This document shows, piece after piece, positions 35,044 to 43,891 of a DNA stretch of 64,000 nt. The DNA lies in assembly GCA_963559605.1 (NCBI GenBank), contig CAUWLL010000005.1:29957-93956 (forward strand), read 5' to 3'. Below the pieces are notes generated by a model that worked only from the letters and a program-made list of their open reading frames with translations, did not search any database and was not told the DNA's origin. Position 1 is the first letter of the stretch. Every line of letters begins with the position of its first letter. The DNA is from Dorea_D sp963559605 (GTDB lineage: Bacteria; Bacillota; Clostridia; Lachnospirales; Lachnospiraceae). The position numbers and the translations under genes are program-made.

Positions 35044-35850
35044 TTATATTACTATAAATGGGTGTCTGATCGGTTCTCCCTCAACCCGGATCTCTGCCAA
35101 CTGTTCCGTCAGAAACCGCTTCATATCCTTTACAAAAATATGCTCGATTCCATAATGTCCCGCATCAATAATAGAAAGTCCCTGCGCCACAGCATCAATT
35201 CCTTCATGATGTCCTATGTCTCCGGTGATCAGAACGTCTGCCTTTTTTTTAAGGGCGGTTCCAATGACACTTTTCCCTGAGCCGGGACAGACAGCGATGC
35301 GTCCCATCTTACTTCTCAAGTCTCCGAATACTTTCACCGATTCTAGAGAAAAAGCCTTCTTTACTTCATCCGCACACTGTTGCAGCGTGATTTCCTGTTC
35401 CAGATCCGCAATCCTTCCGATCCCCTCTGGCAAACCGGAAGCCTCGGACTCCCCGGACGGTTTCGAATGTCCCGTCACTTCCAGTACTTCTGCATTTTTC
35501 ATATGGAGCATTTCCCCGGAAAGTTCAGCCATTCCCATCACATCATAATTTGTATGCATGGCATAATAGGAAATGTCATTTTGTATTAATTTTATCAGCC
35601 TGTTCCCGATAAAATCCTCATTCGTAATCTTCTTTCTGCCGCCAAAAATCAAAGGATGATGCGTGATCAGCATATCTGCCTTCATGGAGACTGCCTCGTC
35701 CACAACCTCATCTGTGGCGTCCAGCGCCACATAGACTGTCTTTACCTCCTTATCATCCCTGCCTGCAAGAAGCCCTACATTGTCCCATTCCAGCGCAAAG
35801 TCTCCGGGATAAAATTTCTCGATCCTGTTCATGATCTCTCTACACAGCAT
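35044..35850 (-). CDS. Nif3-like dinuclear metal centre protein
   Basis: A 268-residue member of the NIF3/DUF34 family, start at 35850 (AGGAGAGGAACT upstream). Metal ligands: ITHHPLIFGG near residue 63, N-Y-D near 100, and GDIGHHEGIDA plus D-A-G-H-Y-x-x-E near the C-terminus. The family forms hexamers with a two-metal site, possibly a cyclohydrolase-like role, but function is not settled. It overlaps no gene in this form and follows trmK, the usual Firmicute order rpoD-trmK-nif3. Confidence 0.93.
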   Translation of the reverse strand: MLCREIMNRIEKFYPGDFALEWDNVGLLAGRDDKEVKTVYVALDATDEVVDEAVSMKADMLITHHPLIFGGRKKITNEDFIGNRLIKLIQNDISYYAMHTNYDVMGMAELSGEMLHMKNAEVLEVTGHSKPSGESEASGLPEGIGRIADLEQEITLQQCADEVKKAFSLESVKVFGDLRSKMGRIAVCPGSGKSVIGTALKKKADVLITGDIGHHEGIDAVAQGLSIIDAGHYGIEHIFVKDMKRFLTEQLAEIRVEGEPIRHPFIVI

Positions 35851-35890
35851 AGTTCCTCTCCTGCCTTTATATTGCTTTTTGTGCGAATAT

Positions 35891-36592
35891 TTACACCTGC
35901 TCAAATGCTTTCAAAGCCAGAAGCGTAAGTTTCATCTCCTCATACACTTCCGCCTCTCTCTCCCTTGCACTTACACTTTCCGTCCTTTTCGATAACTGCC
36001 GTAAAATACTTTCCTGTATACTTTTCTCTCTTAATAAAAATTTATGAAGCACAGGATGTCTGTTTTCCAACAGTTTTTTACCGTATATATATTCGTAAAT
36101 CTCATAATGCTCCGGCTCACCGTGGATAACTCGCATAATGGGATAAAATTTCCCATCCTCCTCCACCATATCTTCCGTCTCGATCCGAAGCTGTTGAGAA
36201 GCCAGAAACCTTCGGACCTTTGCAATCTCTGACTGGGGCTGCAAGATACAGTAGTCCAGTTTTTCTACCACATCCCTGCCCTCTTTCAGTATCTTGATGA
36301 TCAATGCACCGCCCATCCCGGCGGCGACCATCGTATCTACCTCTCCCGGAACAACGTTTGCAAGACCATCCGACAGCCTTGTCTCAATCCTGTCTTTTAA
36401 CCCGTGTCCGGTAATATGCAGTCTCGCCCTCTCCAGCGGACCTCTGTTAATATCTAGGGCGATTGCTTTCTCTGCAATTTGCTGCTTTACAAGATAAATA
36501 GGTATGTATCCATGATCGGTTCCAATATCTGCAACAGAGGCGCCCTCTGTCACAAGACTTGCAACCGCAGTAAGTCTTTTTGATAGTTCCAT
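35891..36592 (-). CDS. trmK: tRNA (adenine(22)-N1)-methyltransferase
   Basis: Methylates A22 of tRNA using S-adenosylmethionine. The 233-residue product starts S-K-R-L-x-A-V-A-S-L-V and has the SAM motif VADIGTDHGYIPIYL (about 20-34), an acidic D-I-N-R-G-P motif, and ILQPQSE near 117. The helical C-terminal half is the tRNA-binding part. It lies 13 bases after rpoD, a conserved Gram-positive arrangement. Confidence 0.94.
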   Translation of the reverse strand: MELSKRLTAVASLVTEGASVADIGTDHGYIPIYLVKQQIAEKAIALDINRGPLERARLHITGHGLKDRIETRLSDGLANVVPGEVDTMVAAGMGGALIIKILKEGRDVVEKLDYCILQPQSEIAKVRRFLASQQLRIETEDMVEEDGKFYPIMRVIHGEPEHYEIYEYIYGKKLLENRHPVLHKFLLREKSIQESILRQLSKRTESVSAREREAEVYEEMKLTLLALKAFEQV

Positions 36593-36605
36593 AGGCGCCT
36601 CTTTC

Positions 36606-37715
36606 TTAATCCAAATAATCTCTTAATTTTCTGCTGCGGCTTGGATGACGCAGTTTACGGAGCGCTTTCGCCTCGATCTGACGTATACGCTCACGGGTAA
36701 CATCGAACTCTTTTCCGACCTCTTCTAGTGTACGGGCACGTCCGTCATTCATACCGAAACGAAGTCTTAATACTTTCTGTTCTCTCTCCGTCAATGTATC
36801 CAGCACCTCGTCAAGCTGTTCTTTTAACAGTGTCTGTGCGGCAGCCTCTGCCGGTACCGGAACATTGTCATCTTGAATAAAATCTCCGAGATGGCTGTCT
36901 TCCTCCTCTCCAATAGGAGTTTCCAGAGAAACAGGCTCCTGGGAAATCTTCAAAATCTCCCGCACTCTTTCTACAGGCATGTCCAATTCTGCTGCAATCT
37001 CTTCCGGGGACGGTTCTCTTCCAAGCTCCTGCAATAACTGTCTGGATACACGGATCAATTTGTTGATCGTCTCCACCATATGCACCGGGATACGGATGGT
37101 TCTTGCCTGATCGGCAATGGCTCTTGTGATCGCCTGACGAATCCACCATGTAGCATAAGTACTGAATTTGAAACCTTTCTGATAGTCAAACTTTTCAACT
37201 GCTTTAATGAGTCCGAGATTTCCCTCCTGGATCAAATCCAAAAACAGCATCCCTCGTCCCACATAGCGCTTCGCAATACTGACAACAAGACGAAGGTTCG
37301 CCTCTGCCAAACGCTTTTTCGCATCCTCATCTCCGTCTGCCATCCGCTTTGCAAGGTCTACCTCTTCCTCTGCGGAAAGAAGCGGAACTTTACCAATCTC
37401 TTTCAGATACATTCTGACCGGATCCTCAATACTGATTCCATCTGGAACAGACAGGTCGATCTTCTCCATATCCACCTCATCTTCTTCGGAAATGAGAATA
37501 TCTGCATCATCAATATCATCGTCGGAACTGATTCTGAGTACGTCGATATTCTGACTTTCCAGATACTCGAAAATCTTCTCCATCTGCTCAGAATCCAGTT
37601 CCATATCATTGAAAAAATCATTGACTTCCTGGATCTCCAAAATACTTTTCTTCTTCTTGCCAAGCTTTACAAGTTCTTTCAGTTTCTCTTCAAATTTTAC
37701 CATGTTTTCTTCCAT
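36606..37715 (-). CDS. rpoD: Primary sigma factor RpoD (SigA)
   Basis: Housekeeping sigma-70. The 369-residue product has a short acidic region 1.1, region 1.2 (DPVRMYLKEIGKVPLLS), region 2 with NLRLVVSIAKRYVGRGM, DLIQEGNLGLIKAVEKFDY and the -10-recognition FSTYATWWIRQAITRAI. Region 3 and region 4.2 (VTRERIRQIEAKALRKLRHP) follow. The length matches other SigA proteins. It follows dnaG by 39 bases as in the macromolecular synthesis operon, without rpsU. M5 is an alternative start; M1 has a more distant GAGAGG. Confidence 0.98.
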   Translation of the reverse strand: MEENMVKFEEKLKELVKLGKKKKSILEIQEVNDFFNDMELDSEQMEKIFEYLESQNIDVLRISSDDDIDDADILISEEDEVDMEKIDLSVPDGISIEDPVRMYLKEIGKVPLLSAEEEVDLAKRMADGDEDAKKRLAEANLRLVVSIAKRYVGRGMLFLDLIQEGNLGLIKAVEKFDYQKGFKFSTYATWWIRQAITRAIADQARTIRIPVHMVETINKLIRVSRQLLQELGREPSPEEIAAELDMPVERVREILKISQEPVSLETPIGEEEDSHLGDFIQDDNVPVPAEAAAQTLLKEQLDEVLDTLTEREQKVLRLRFGMNDGRARTLEEVGKEFDVTRERIRQIEAKALRKLRHPSRSRKLRDYLD

Positions 37716-37754
37716 GTAGTATCCATCCTCTCATTGCTTGATTATATTTTATCC

Positions 37755-39530
37755 TTAATTAACGGAAATATGCAGTTTCTCAAGGTTCTGCAGCTCCTTC
37801 TTGGCTGTCATCACCCTCTGTAAACCTTCTATATCTGTGGGGGCAAGATTTTTTGCCGCCTCCTCGATGCTGTGATTCTTCACACGCATGATGGTTTCTT
37901 TCAGAGCCTTTTCCTGCTCCGCCACAGTCTCCAGTTCCTGAATCTTCGTGTGGAACAGAGCGGCCGCCTCCCGGTGCTCCTCCTCATCGGTAAAATGATT
38001 CATGATCTGCGCCGGATTCACCGCTCCGCTTTCATACTGCTCATACAAAAGCTCTGCCACCGTCCGGTATATCCCCTCCGAAAAATCTTCGGGAGTAATG
38101 AATTTACAGATCTGCCTGAAAATATTCTCATTCTCGATCAGCCATGTGATCAAAATCTTCTGGGACTTCTTGCTGCCGTCCTCCTTCTCGGCGCTTCTGG
38201 CATTCGCCTGTTTCGGTCTTGCCACAGGTTTTGCAAGACCGGTCTGCACCGCCGTTTTAACTACCAGCTTCCGAAGCTCCTCATATCCTACGTGATATGC
38301 TTTTGCCACCGCTTCTATGTAGTTATTTCTCTCAATCTCTTCCTCGAATTCTGTCAGCCGCCTCGCCGCCTCTTTCATAAACTCCGTCTTTCCCTCCGGG
38401 GATGTCAGATCGTAATTCTTTTCTGCCACTTCCAGACTGAACATAAATCCGTTTCTTGCTTTTCCGATACGCTCCTCAAATTGGTCTGCACCGAGATTCT
38501 TAATAAACTCATCCGGGTCTTTATACGGATCCATTCGGATGACTCTTGCGGTAATGCCCGCTTCTTTTAAGATCGGCACCGCCCTTAAAGCCGCTCTTGT
38601 CCCTGCCTCGTCACTGTCATACGTCAGGTAAACCTCACGGACATATCGTTTTATCAAAGAGGCATGTCCCGATGTCAGCGCTGTTCCCAGAGATGCCACC
38701 GCATTGGTAAATCCCGCCTGATGAAGCGATATAACATCCATATACCCTTCACAAAGCAGAAAATACGGCTTTTTCGAACTTCTTGCCCGGTTCAGTCCGT
38801 AGAGGTTACGGCTCTTGTCAAAGATCACTGTCTCCGGTGAGTTCAAATACTTTGGTTTCGCATCTCCCATCACACGGCCGCCAAATCCGATCACACGACT
38901 GTTACTATCCATGATCGGAAACATCACTCTGTTCCAAAACTTGCCGCTGACGCCGTAACGTTCGTCTATATTGATAAGCCCTGCCTTGACGATCATATCA
39001 TCCTTATATCCTTTGGACTTCAAGTACTTGTACACACCGTCGCTGTATTTCCCGGCATACCCAAGCCCGAATGCCTGAATAGTCTCATCGGAAAGTCCCC
39101 GCCTTTTCAAGTAAGAAAGCCCCTGCTCTCCCTGAGGACTTTTTAACTGCGCATAAAAATACCTTGCAGCTTCTTTGTTGATCTCCAGAAGGATTGCCTT
39201 TAAATCCGCTCTCTTCCTTGCCTCCCCGGAGTATTCCTCCTCGGGAAGCTCTACCCCGGCTCTGTCTGCCAAATATTTGAGCGCTTCCTGAAAAGTATAA
39301 TTCTCGTACTCCATCAAAAACGTAAAGACATTGCCCCCTGCACCGCAGCCAAAGCAATAATACATCTGCTTCCCCGGACTGACGGAAAAAGAGGGTGATT
39401 TCTCGTTATGAAACGGACACAGCCCGAAATAAGAACTTCCCTTTTTCTGAAGCTTCACATAACTGGAAATAACATCCACAATATCATTTCTTGATCTTAC
39501 TTCTTCAATAATCTCATCGGAATAATACAT
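37755..39530 (-). CDS. dnaG: DNA primase
   Basis: Synthesises RNA primers at the replication fork. The 591-residue product has the N-terminal zinc ribbon C38, H41, C59, C62 and the catalytic core with GFGGRVMGD. The TOPRIM region has L-L-C-E-G-Y-M-D-V and Y-D-S-D-E-A-G, and a C-terminal helicase-binding domain follows. The linker at about 425-450 is basic and Ala-rich. It precedes rpoD. A perfect 0A box TTCGACA (39576-39582) lies 46 bases upstream. Confidence 0.97.
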   Translation of the reverse strand: MYYSDEIIEEVRSRNDIVDVISSYVKLQKKGSSYFGLCPFHNEKSPSFSVSPGKQMYYCFGCGAGGNVFTFLMEYENYTFQEALKYLADRAGVELPEEEYSGEARKRADLKAILLEINKEAARYFYAQLKSPQGEQGLSYLKRRGLSDETIQAFGLGYAGKYSDGVYKYLKSKGYKDDMIVKAGLINIDERYGVSGKFWNRVMFPIMDSNSRVIGFGGRVMGDAKPKYLNSPETVIFDKSRNLYGLNRARSSKKPYFLLCEGYMDVISLHQAGFTNAVASLGTALTSGHASLIKRYVREVYLTYDSDEAGTRAALRAVPILKEAGITARVIRMDPYKDPDEFIKNLGADQFEERIGKARNGFMFSLEVAEKNYDLTSPEGKTEFMKEAARRLTEFEEEIERNNYIEAVAKAYHVGYEELRKLVVKTAVQTGLAKPVARPKQANARSAEKEDGSKKSQKILITWLIENENIFRQICKFITPEDFSEGIYRTVAELLYEQYESGAVNPAQIMNHFTDEEEHREAAALFHTKIQELETVAEQEKALKETIMRVKNHSIEEAAKNLAPTDIEGLQRVMTAKKELQNLEKLHISVN

Positions 39531-39575
39531 TTTTTCTTCCTTCTTACTATATCAAAATGCCCCTTATATATAATA

Positions 39576-39582
39576 TTCGACA
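39576..39582. promoter_or_regulatory. Perfect 0A box before dnaG-rpoD
   Basis: TTCGACA (plus strand), the reverse complement of TGTCGAA, in the 70-base gap between the dNTPase gene and dnaG. Regulation is inferred only from the motif and its intergenic position. Confidence 0.4.
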
Positions 39583-39600
39583 AAAGTGTCTGATTTCCTT

Positions 39601-40608
39601 TTAAAAATCCCAAGATTCCGGAATAAAATATTCCCGGAACTTTTTCACTGCATATGTATCCGTCATTCCGGCAATATAATCACAGACCGTCCGGTCTTCG
39701 GTCTCATGATGCGCTTCCATCCTCCTTAGAAATTCTTCCGGGAGTTCTTCAATATGTTCCATGTAGTATTCATACAGGTTGGTAATCATATTAACAGCCT
39801 TCTTTTCTTCTCCTTTTGCCTCCGGATTCATATAGACATTCTCAAACATGAAATCCCGAAGCTCCGTCATCGCCTCTTCCACTTCCTTTGACATGCAGAT
39901 CTTGGGTCTGTCCATGCTGTTGACGATCACATTGTGTACCATCGTATTCAGACGGTTTCTCGTTGTATTTCCCAATATGTCTGTATACCGCTTCGGAATA
40001 TCGGTTTCTTTTATAACGCCGCCCCGTATAGCATCGTCAATATCGTGATTAATATAGGCGATCTTATCCGACAGCCGTACGATCTGCCCTTCCAATGTAT
40101 GGGGAGTCCCACTGGTTTTATGGTTCATGATCCCATCGATCACTTCCCATGTAAGGTTTAGCCCTCTCCCGTTCTTCTCCAGACATTCCACCACACGCAC
40201 ACTCTGCACATTATGCTTAAACCCCCGGGGACTTACCGTATCAAGCGCCCGTTCTCCCGCATGTCCGAAAGGAGTGTGCCCCAGATCGTGGCCAAGGGCA
40301 ATGGCTTCCGCCAAATCTTCATTGAGACGGAGAGCTTTTGCAATCGTTCTCGCATTCTGGGATACTTCTAATGTATGGGTAAGTCTCGTCCTGTAGTGAT
40401 CTCCCTTAGGAAGCAGGAACACCTGTGTTTTTTGCTTCAGGCGGCGAAACGATTTGCAGTGCAAAATCCTGTCTCTGTCTCTTTGAAACACCGGCCGAAT
40501 ATCACACTGCTGTTCTTCCCGTTTTCTGCCTCTGGAATGAATGCTGAGCGCGGCATATTCGCTTAAATACTGCACTTCTCTGCTTTCAAGCTGTTCCCTG
40601 ATCGTCAT
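39601..40608 (-). CDS. dGTPase-like deoxynucleoside triphosphate triphosphohydrolase (HD domain)
   Basis: HD-superfamily enzyme that hydrolyses dNTPs to deoxynucleoside and triphosphate. The 335-residue product starts at 40608 (AGGAGG 8 bases upstream). It has R-R-L-K-x-K-T-Q-V near 45, the metal ligands H in TRLTHTLEVSQ, HD in LGHDLGHTPFGHAGE and a later D in L-S-D-K-I-A-Y-I-N-H-D-x-D-D. It belongs to the Dgt type 2 group. It sits before dnaG-rpoD and after a PPK2 gene, a nucleotide-pool context. Confidence 0.93.
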   Translation of the reverse strand: MTIREQLESREVQYLSEYAALSIHSRGRKREEQQCDIRPVFQRDRDRILHCKSFRRLKQKTQVFLLPKGDHYRTRLTHTLEVSQNARTIAKALRLNEDLAEAIALGHDLGHTPFGHAGERALDTVSPRGFKHNVQSVRVVECLEKNGRGLNLTWEVIDGIMNHKTSGTPHTLEGQIVRLSDKIAYINHDIDDAIRGGVIKETDIPKRYTDILGNTTRNRLNTMVHNVIVNSMDRPKICMSKEVEEAMTELRDFMFENVYMNPEAKGEEKKAVNMITNLYEYYMEHIEELPEEFLRRMEAHHETEDRTVCDYIAGMTDTYAVKKFREYFIPESWDF

Positions 40609-40640
40609 ACACTTTTCCTCCTGTCTTTTTCCCATGACTC

Positions 40641-42170
40641 TTATGGATTTGTCTCCTTCACTTTCTCCTCGATTGCTTTTACTACGCTTTCTAAAACCTT
40701 TAGTCTCGCATAATATTTACAATTCCCTTCCACGATGATCCACGGCGCGTTTGGCGTAGAAGTACGGATGAGCATTTCATTGACTGCTTTTTCGTATTCC
40801 TCCCATTTCTCGCGGTTTCTCCAATCCTCCTCCGTGATCTTCCACTGCTTTTCGGGATTTTCCTGTCTCGCCCGAAATCTTCGCTCCTGCTCGTCTTTGT
40901 CTATCTGCATCCAGAATTTTAATACAATGGTTCCCGCATCGACAAGATCCCGTTCCATATCGTTAATCTCTTTATAGGCTCTCTTCCATTCTTGCTTTGT
41001 ACAGAACCCTTCCACTCTTTCTACCATCACGCGTCCATACCATGTACGGTCAAAAATCGTCACATGTCCCGCCTTTGGCATATCTATCCAGAAACGCCAC
41101 AAATAGTGATGCGCCCGTTCCATGTCATTGGGAGAAGCAGTTGGATGTACCACATATCCTCTGGGATCCATCTTTTTTGTCAACCGCTTGATCGCCCCGC
41201 CCTTTCCTCCTGCATCCCATCCTTCAAACGCAAGGACTACCGGGATTCTCTTCCGGTATAATTCTCCATGAAGCTTCTCCATCTTCCTCTGCAATTGCGC
41301 CAGCTTCTTCTTATATTCCTCTTTCGTATAAGACAGCGTTAAATCTGCTTTCGCGAGCATATATTCTCCAAGCCTGGCCTCAGACACTTCTTCCTCTTTC
41401 CGAAACAGCTTCTCAGACTGTGCCGGATTCTCTTCCTCCTGAAATTGCTTCGCTTTCTCTGTCTCCTGCAATTTTTCTTCCAATATCCGAATCACTGTGG
41501 AGTAGATCTTTACCGTTGCAAACCTTCGGTCTGTCGCTTCCACGATCGTCCACGGTGCGTATTGCGTATCTGTCCGCGACAGCATTTCCTCATTCATCTT
41601 CTCATATACTTCAAATTCTCTGTTCTGTTTTAAGTCATCTTTACAGACTCTCCATGCCGTTTCCTTTGATCTCAGCAATTTTTCAAATCGTTTTTTCTGC
41701 TCTTTTCTGTCAATAGCAAGAAATATTTTAATCAGAATTGTTCCGTCATCTGTCAACTGCTCTTCAAAGGAACAGATCGAAGCATATACCTTCGCAAGTT
41801 CTTTTTTCTTTCTCTTCTTCTCAAACCGCTCTGTCAACACCTTCCGGTACCAACTTGTATCATAGATGGCTATCCGTCCCTTTGCCGGAAGTCTCACCCA
41901 GAACCTCCAGAGAAACGGGTGGAGACGTTCTTCCTCTGTCTCCCTTTCCACCGCATGAACTTCAAACCCTCTTGGATCCAGAGCTTTAATAAGCTCCCCA
42001 ATCTGTACGCCTTTGCCGGAAGCTCCATATCCTTCAAACGCGATCATAACCGGAATATTCCTCTCGATACAGCTCCTCTGTAATTTACCAAGCCTTGCTT
42101 CCAGCCCCGGCATCTTCTCCTTATATTCCGACTTCCCCAGTGTTTTCGTCAAATCCAGTTGTTCCAGCAT
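40641..42170 (-). CDS. Tandem-domain PPK2 polyphosphate:nucleotide phosphotransferase (Pap-like)
   Basis: A 509-residue protein with two PPK2 domains. It starts at 42170 with GGGGGAGG upstream. The N-terminal domain has FEGYGASGKG, where the Walker A aspartate of G-x-D-A-x-G-K-G is replaced by Tyr. The C-terminal domain (about 275-500) has the full FEGWDAGGKGGAIKRL and the Walker B-type FDRTWYGRVMVERVEG. Class II PPK2 enzymes of this two-domain kind phosphorylate AMP to ADP with polyphosphate, with the C-terminal domain doing catalysis. The N-terminal D-T-S-W-Y-R counterpart is also degenerate. It is 32 bases from the dNTPase gene. Confidence 0.92.
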   Translation of the reverse strand: MLEQLDLTKTLGKSEYKEKMPGLEARLGKLQRSCIERNIPVMIAFEGYGASGKGVQIGELIKALDPRGFEVHAVERETEEERLHPFLWRFWVRLPAKGRIAIYDTSWYRKVLTERFEKKRKKKELAKVYASICSFEEQLTDDGTILIKIFLAIDRKEQKKRFEKLLRSKETAWRVCKDDLKQNREFEVYEKMNEEMLSRTDTQYAPWTIVEATDRRFATVKIYSTVIRILEEKLQETEKAKQFQEEENPAQSEKLFRKEEEVSEARLGEYMLAKADLTLSYTKEEYKKKLAQLQRKMEKLHGELYRKRIPVVLAFEGWDAGGKGGAIKRLTKKMDPRGYVVHPTASPNDMERAHHYLWRFWIDMPKAGHVTIFDRTWYGRVMVERVEGFCTKQEWKRAYKEINDMERDLVDAGTIVLKFWMQIDKDEQERRFRARQENPEKQWKITEEDWRNREKWEEYEKAVNEMLIRTSTPNAPWIIVEGNCKYYARLKVLESVVKAIEEKVKETNP

Positions 42171-42507
42171 AGAGCCTCCCCCTTTATATGACAATGCATA
42201 TCATATTTATAAATATGAACTCCTGAACGTTAGGTTTGCAGATTCTTATATCTATTATACACGATATATCAAATAAATTAATCTTTTTTATGGAGATTTG
42301 AGAGACACTGCCCCTTTTTCATTTTTTGTATATAAAAGGGGCTGTCGCACTAAACAAAAATTAGCGCGGTAGCACTTTTTGATAAAACCAAGAGCAGGTC
42401 TTTGAAAAGTCTGGCTCTTGGTATAAAATTTATCTAAGTAAAAAGATGCCGCCGCATCCATGATTCATTCAATCATAATGCGACGGCTCCTTCTCTTCTT
42501 AAGACTC
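42171..42507. mobile_element. Intergenic palindromic element, MITE-like remnant
   Basis: No gene in this stretch. GGGGCTGTCGCACTA (42338-42352) and TAATGCGACGGCTCC (42476-42490) are imperfect inverted repeats (12 of 15 matching) about 150 bases apart. Such GGGGCTGTCGCA ends resemble terminal repeats of IS1182-like elements in Clostridia. Inside is a hairpin ACCAAGAGC / GCTCTTGGT (42388-42421). A second palindrome GCCCCTTTT / AAAAGGGGC lies at 42310-42342 and shares the left end. No transposase is present; it is probably a non-autonomous remnant that now brings in a hairpin after the small secreted gene. Confidence 0.55.
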
Positions 42508-43023
42508 CTAATCACTTATATATCCACTTCCTGAATATTTATTTTCGTTTGTAGGAACTTCAAAAGCTACATAATATTTTTTTCCCGCTTTAACTTTAGT
42601 AAATGTTTTACTAGCAGAACCCCCATAAACTTTTTTCGTACTAGAAGCTACACGACCCGAACTATCGTATAAATGGAAAGTAATCTCATTCTTTGTAGCT
42701 CCCGGAGATGACGAAACAGCTTTGAATTTAGTTAAATTAACTTTAATTTTTCCAGAACGGCTAGTTAGCCATTTATCTGTGAAAAGTTTATAACCAAACT
42801 TCGTCAGTTGGAAATTATAGTTATTAACGCCTAAGTTGTGAACAGAGGCCTTAGAACTAGGCTTCTTAGAACCTCTTGTCAAATCCTCTGTTAAATAGTG
42901 AATGTCTTCAACTTGACTTTCAGCAACACCTCCTTCTTTATTTTCCACTTCTGAAGCGAAAGCGGTTGCTGAAGAAAACAACAAACAACATCCCAAAATT
43001 ATTGCCAATAAACGACGCTTCAT
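42508..43023 (-). CDS. Small secreted protein of unknown function
   Basis: A 171-residue protein with a signal peptide (MKRRLLAIILG..., cleavage near AFA-SE). The mature part is Lys/Ser-rich with beta-pattern segments: I-T-F-H-L-Y-D-S-S-G, V-Y-G-G-S-A-S-K-T-F and A-G-K-K-Y-Y-V-A-F-E-V-P. This is reminiscent of PPC-like or immunoglobulin-like extracellular modules, weakly similar in style to the secreted protein at 3.2 kb. I do not recognise the family. Base composition is more AT-rich than neighbours. RBS AAAGGAG lies 8 bases before the ATG. Confidence 0.65.
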   Translation of the reverse strand: MKRRLLAIILGCCLLFSSATAFASEVENKEGGVAESQVEDIHYLTEDLTRGSKKPSSKASVHNLGVNNYNFQLTKFGYKLFTDKWLTSRSGKIKVNLTKFKAVSSSPGATKNEITFHLYDSSGRVASSTKKVYGGSASKTFTKVKAGKKYYVAFEVPTNENKYSGSGYISD

Positions 43024-43078
43024 AAATCTTTAACTCCTTTCTAAAATTCATGTATAAATTTAATGCTCAGCTAGTATA

Positions 43079-43540
43079 CTATTTCGCTCTATTTTTGTCA
43101 ACATTGTTATAAAATAGACTAATACAAATGCCACTTAAACATCCTATCAGGTTTAAAAATATATCATCAACATCAAAAAATCCTATCTTAAAAATCAATT
43201 GCACACATTCAATAAAAAGTATGATCAGTATACATATAATAGCAGATGTTAAAAATCTTTTATCAAATACTTGGGAAGTCAAAAATCCTAAAGGAGCAAA
43301 TACGATAATGTTTCCTGCGATATTTTTGAGCGCATAAAATTCCATAATGTCACTCATATATGAAGAAATCGTTCTAAATGGAACTAGATTAATGTTTTCA
43401 ACACCCATTTTCTCATTTTCTATTATTCGATAGTGTAACATAATAATTTCTTCAAAACTACCATTAAATTTTAATACAACAAAAAAAAGCAAACTAACTA
43501 AGTATATCCACATTAGTATCTTAAATATTCGTTTTTCCAC
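43079..43540 (-). CDS. VanZ-family membrane protein
   Basis: A 153-residue protein with four membrane helices. Family marks: N-L-V-P-F-R-T-I after the first helix, N-I-A-G-N-I-I-V-F-A-P-L-G-F-L, E-C-V-Q-L-I-F and F-D-V-D-D-I-F-L-N-L-I-G. VanZ gives low teicoplanin resistance in enterococci, but most chromosomal family members have no known job. It is very AT-rich (many ATA, AAA and TTA codons) compared with flanking genes, which suggests acquisition. No van cluster is nearby. Confidence 0.88.
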   Translation of the reverse strand: MEKRIFKILMWIYLVSLLFFVVLKFNGSFEEIIMLHYRIIENEKMGVENINLVPFRTISSYMSDIMEFYALKNIAGNIIVFAPLGFLTSQVFDKRFLTSAIICILIILFIECVQLIFKIGFFDVDDIFLNLIGCLSGICISLFYNNVDKNRAK

Positions 43541-43891
43541 CCCAAGACCTCTTTATTATTTCATATAGTATATCATTTTTCATTATCTAAATAGATTCAA
43601 AAATTAAAAGGGTGCTATTTATATAGCGCCCAAACATATATTTAAAAAATAACAATAATTATTAAAGAACGAATAATCCACTGCGACATTTTTGCCCCGA
43701 TGTTATAATCAATAACGTTGTCTCCCCAATCTGACAACAGAAAGAGATGTGTCAGTTGAATTTATCAACTTCGTTTTATTTATCGATATTATAATATATG
43801 CCTTTTTGCATTTTCAGCAGTTCCTTTTTTAGGTTATCCCCAAAAATACTAAGAGCATATCACTATGATATGCTCCCTTCTTTTCATTCAA
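43541..43891. other. AT-rich intergenic stretch without a supportable gene
   Basis: About 350 bases of AT-rich sequence. It holds the terminator-like hairpin after tRNA-Leu (43853-43875). A short open frame on the minus strand (about 43649-43770, W-G-D-N-V-I-D-Y-N-I-G ... then a hydrophobic tail) has no start or ribosome site and may be a decayed gene end. Nothing else is convincing. Confidence 0.5.
43853..43875 (-). terminator. Hairpin after tRNA-Leu
   Basis: GAGCATATC / GATATGCTC nine-base stem with a five-base loop, 17 bases after the tRNA 3' end. On the RNA it is followed by UUAGUAUUUUU, an interrupted U tract. Confidence 0.65.

Noticed and set aside
43079..43540. Glycopeptide resistance locus
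   Set aside because: Only a VanZ-like protein is present, with no vanHAX or regulator, and most such proteins are not resistance genes.
43649..43770. Possible gene fragment in AT-rich spacer, minus strand
   Set aside because: No start codon or ribosome site, and the tail is low-complexity hydrophobic; chance in AT-rich DNA is likely.
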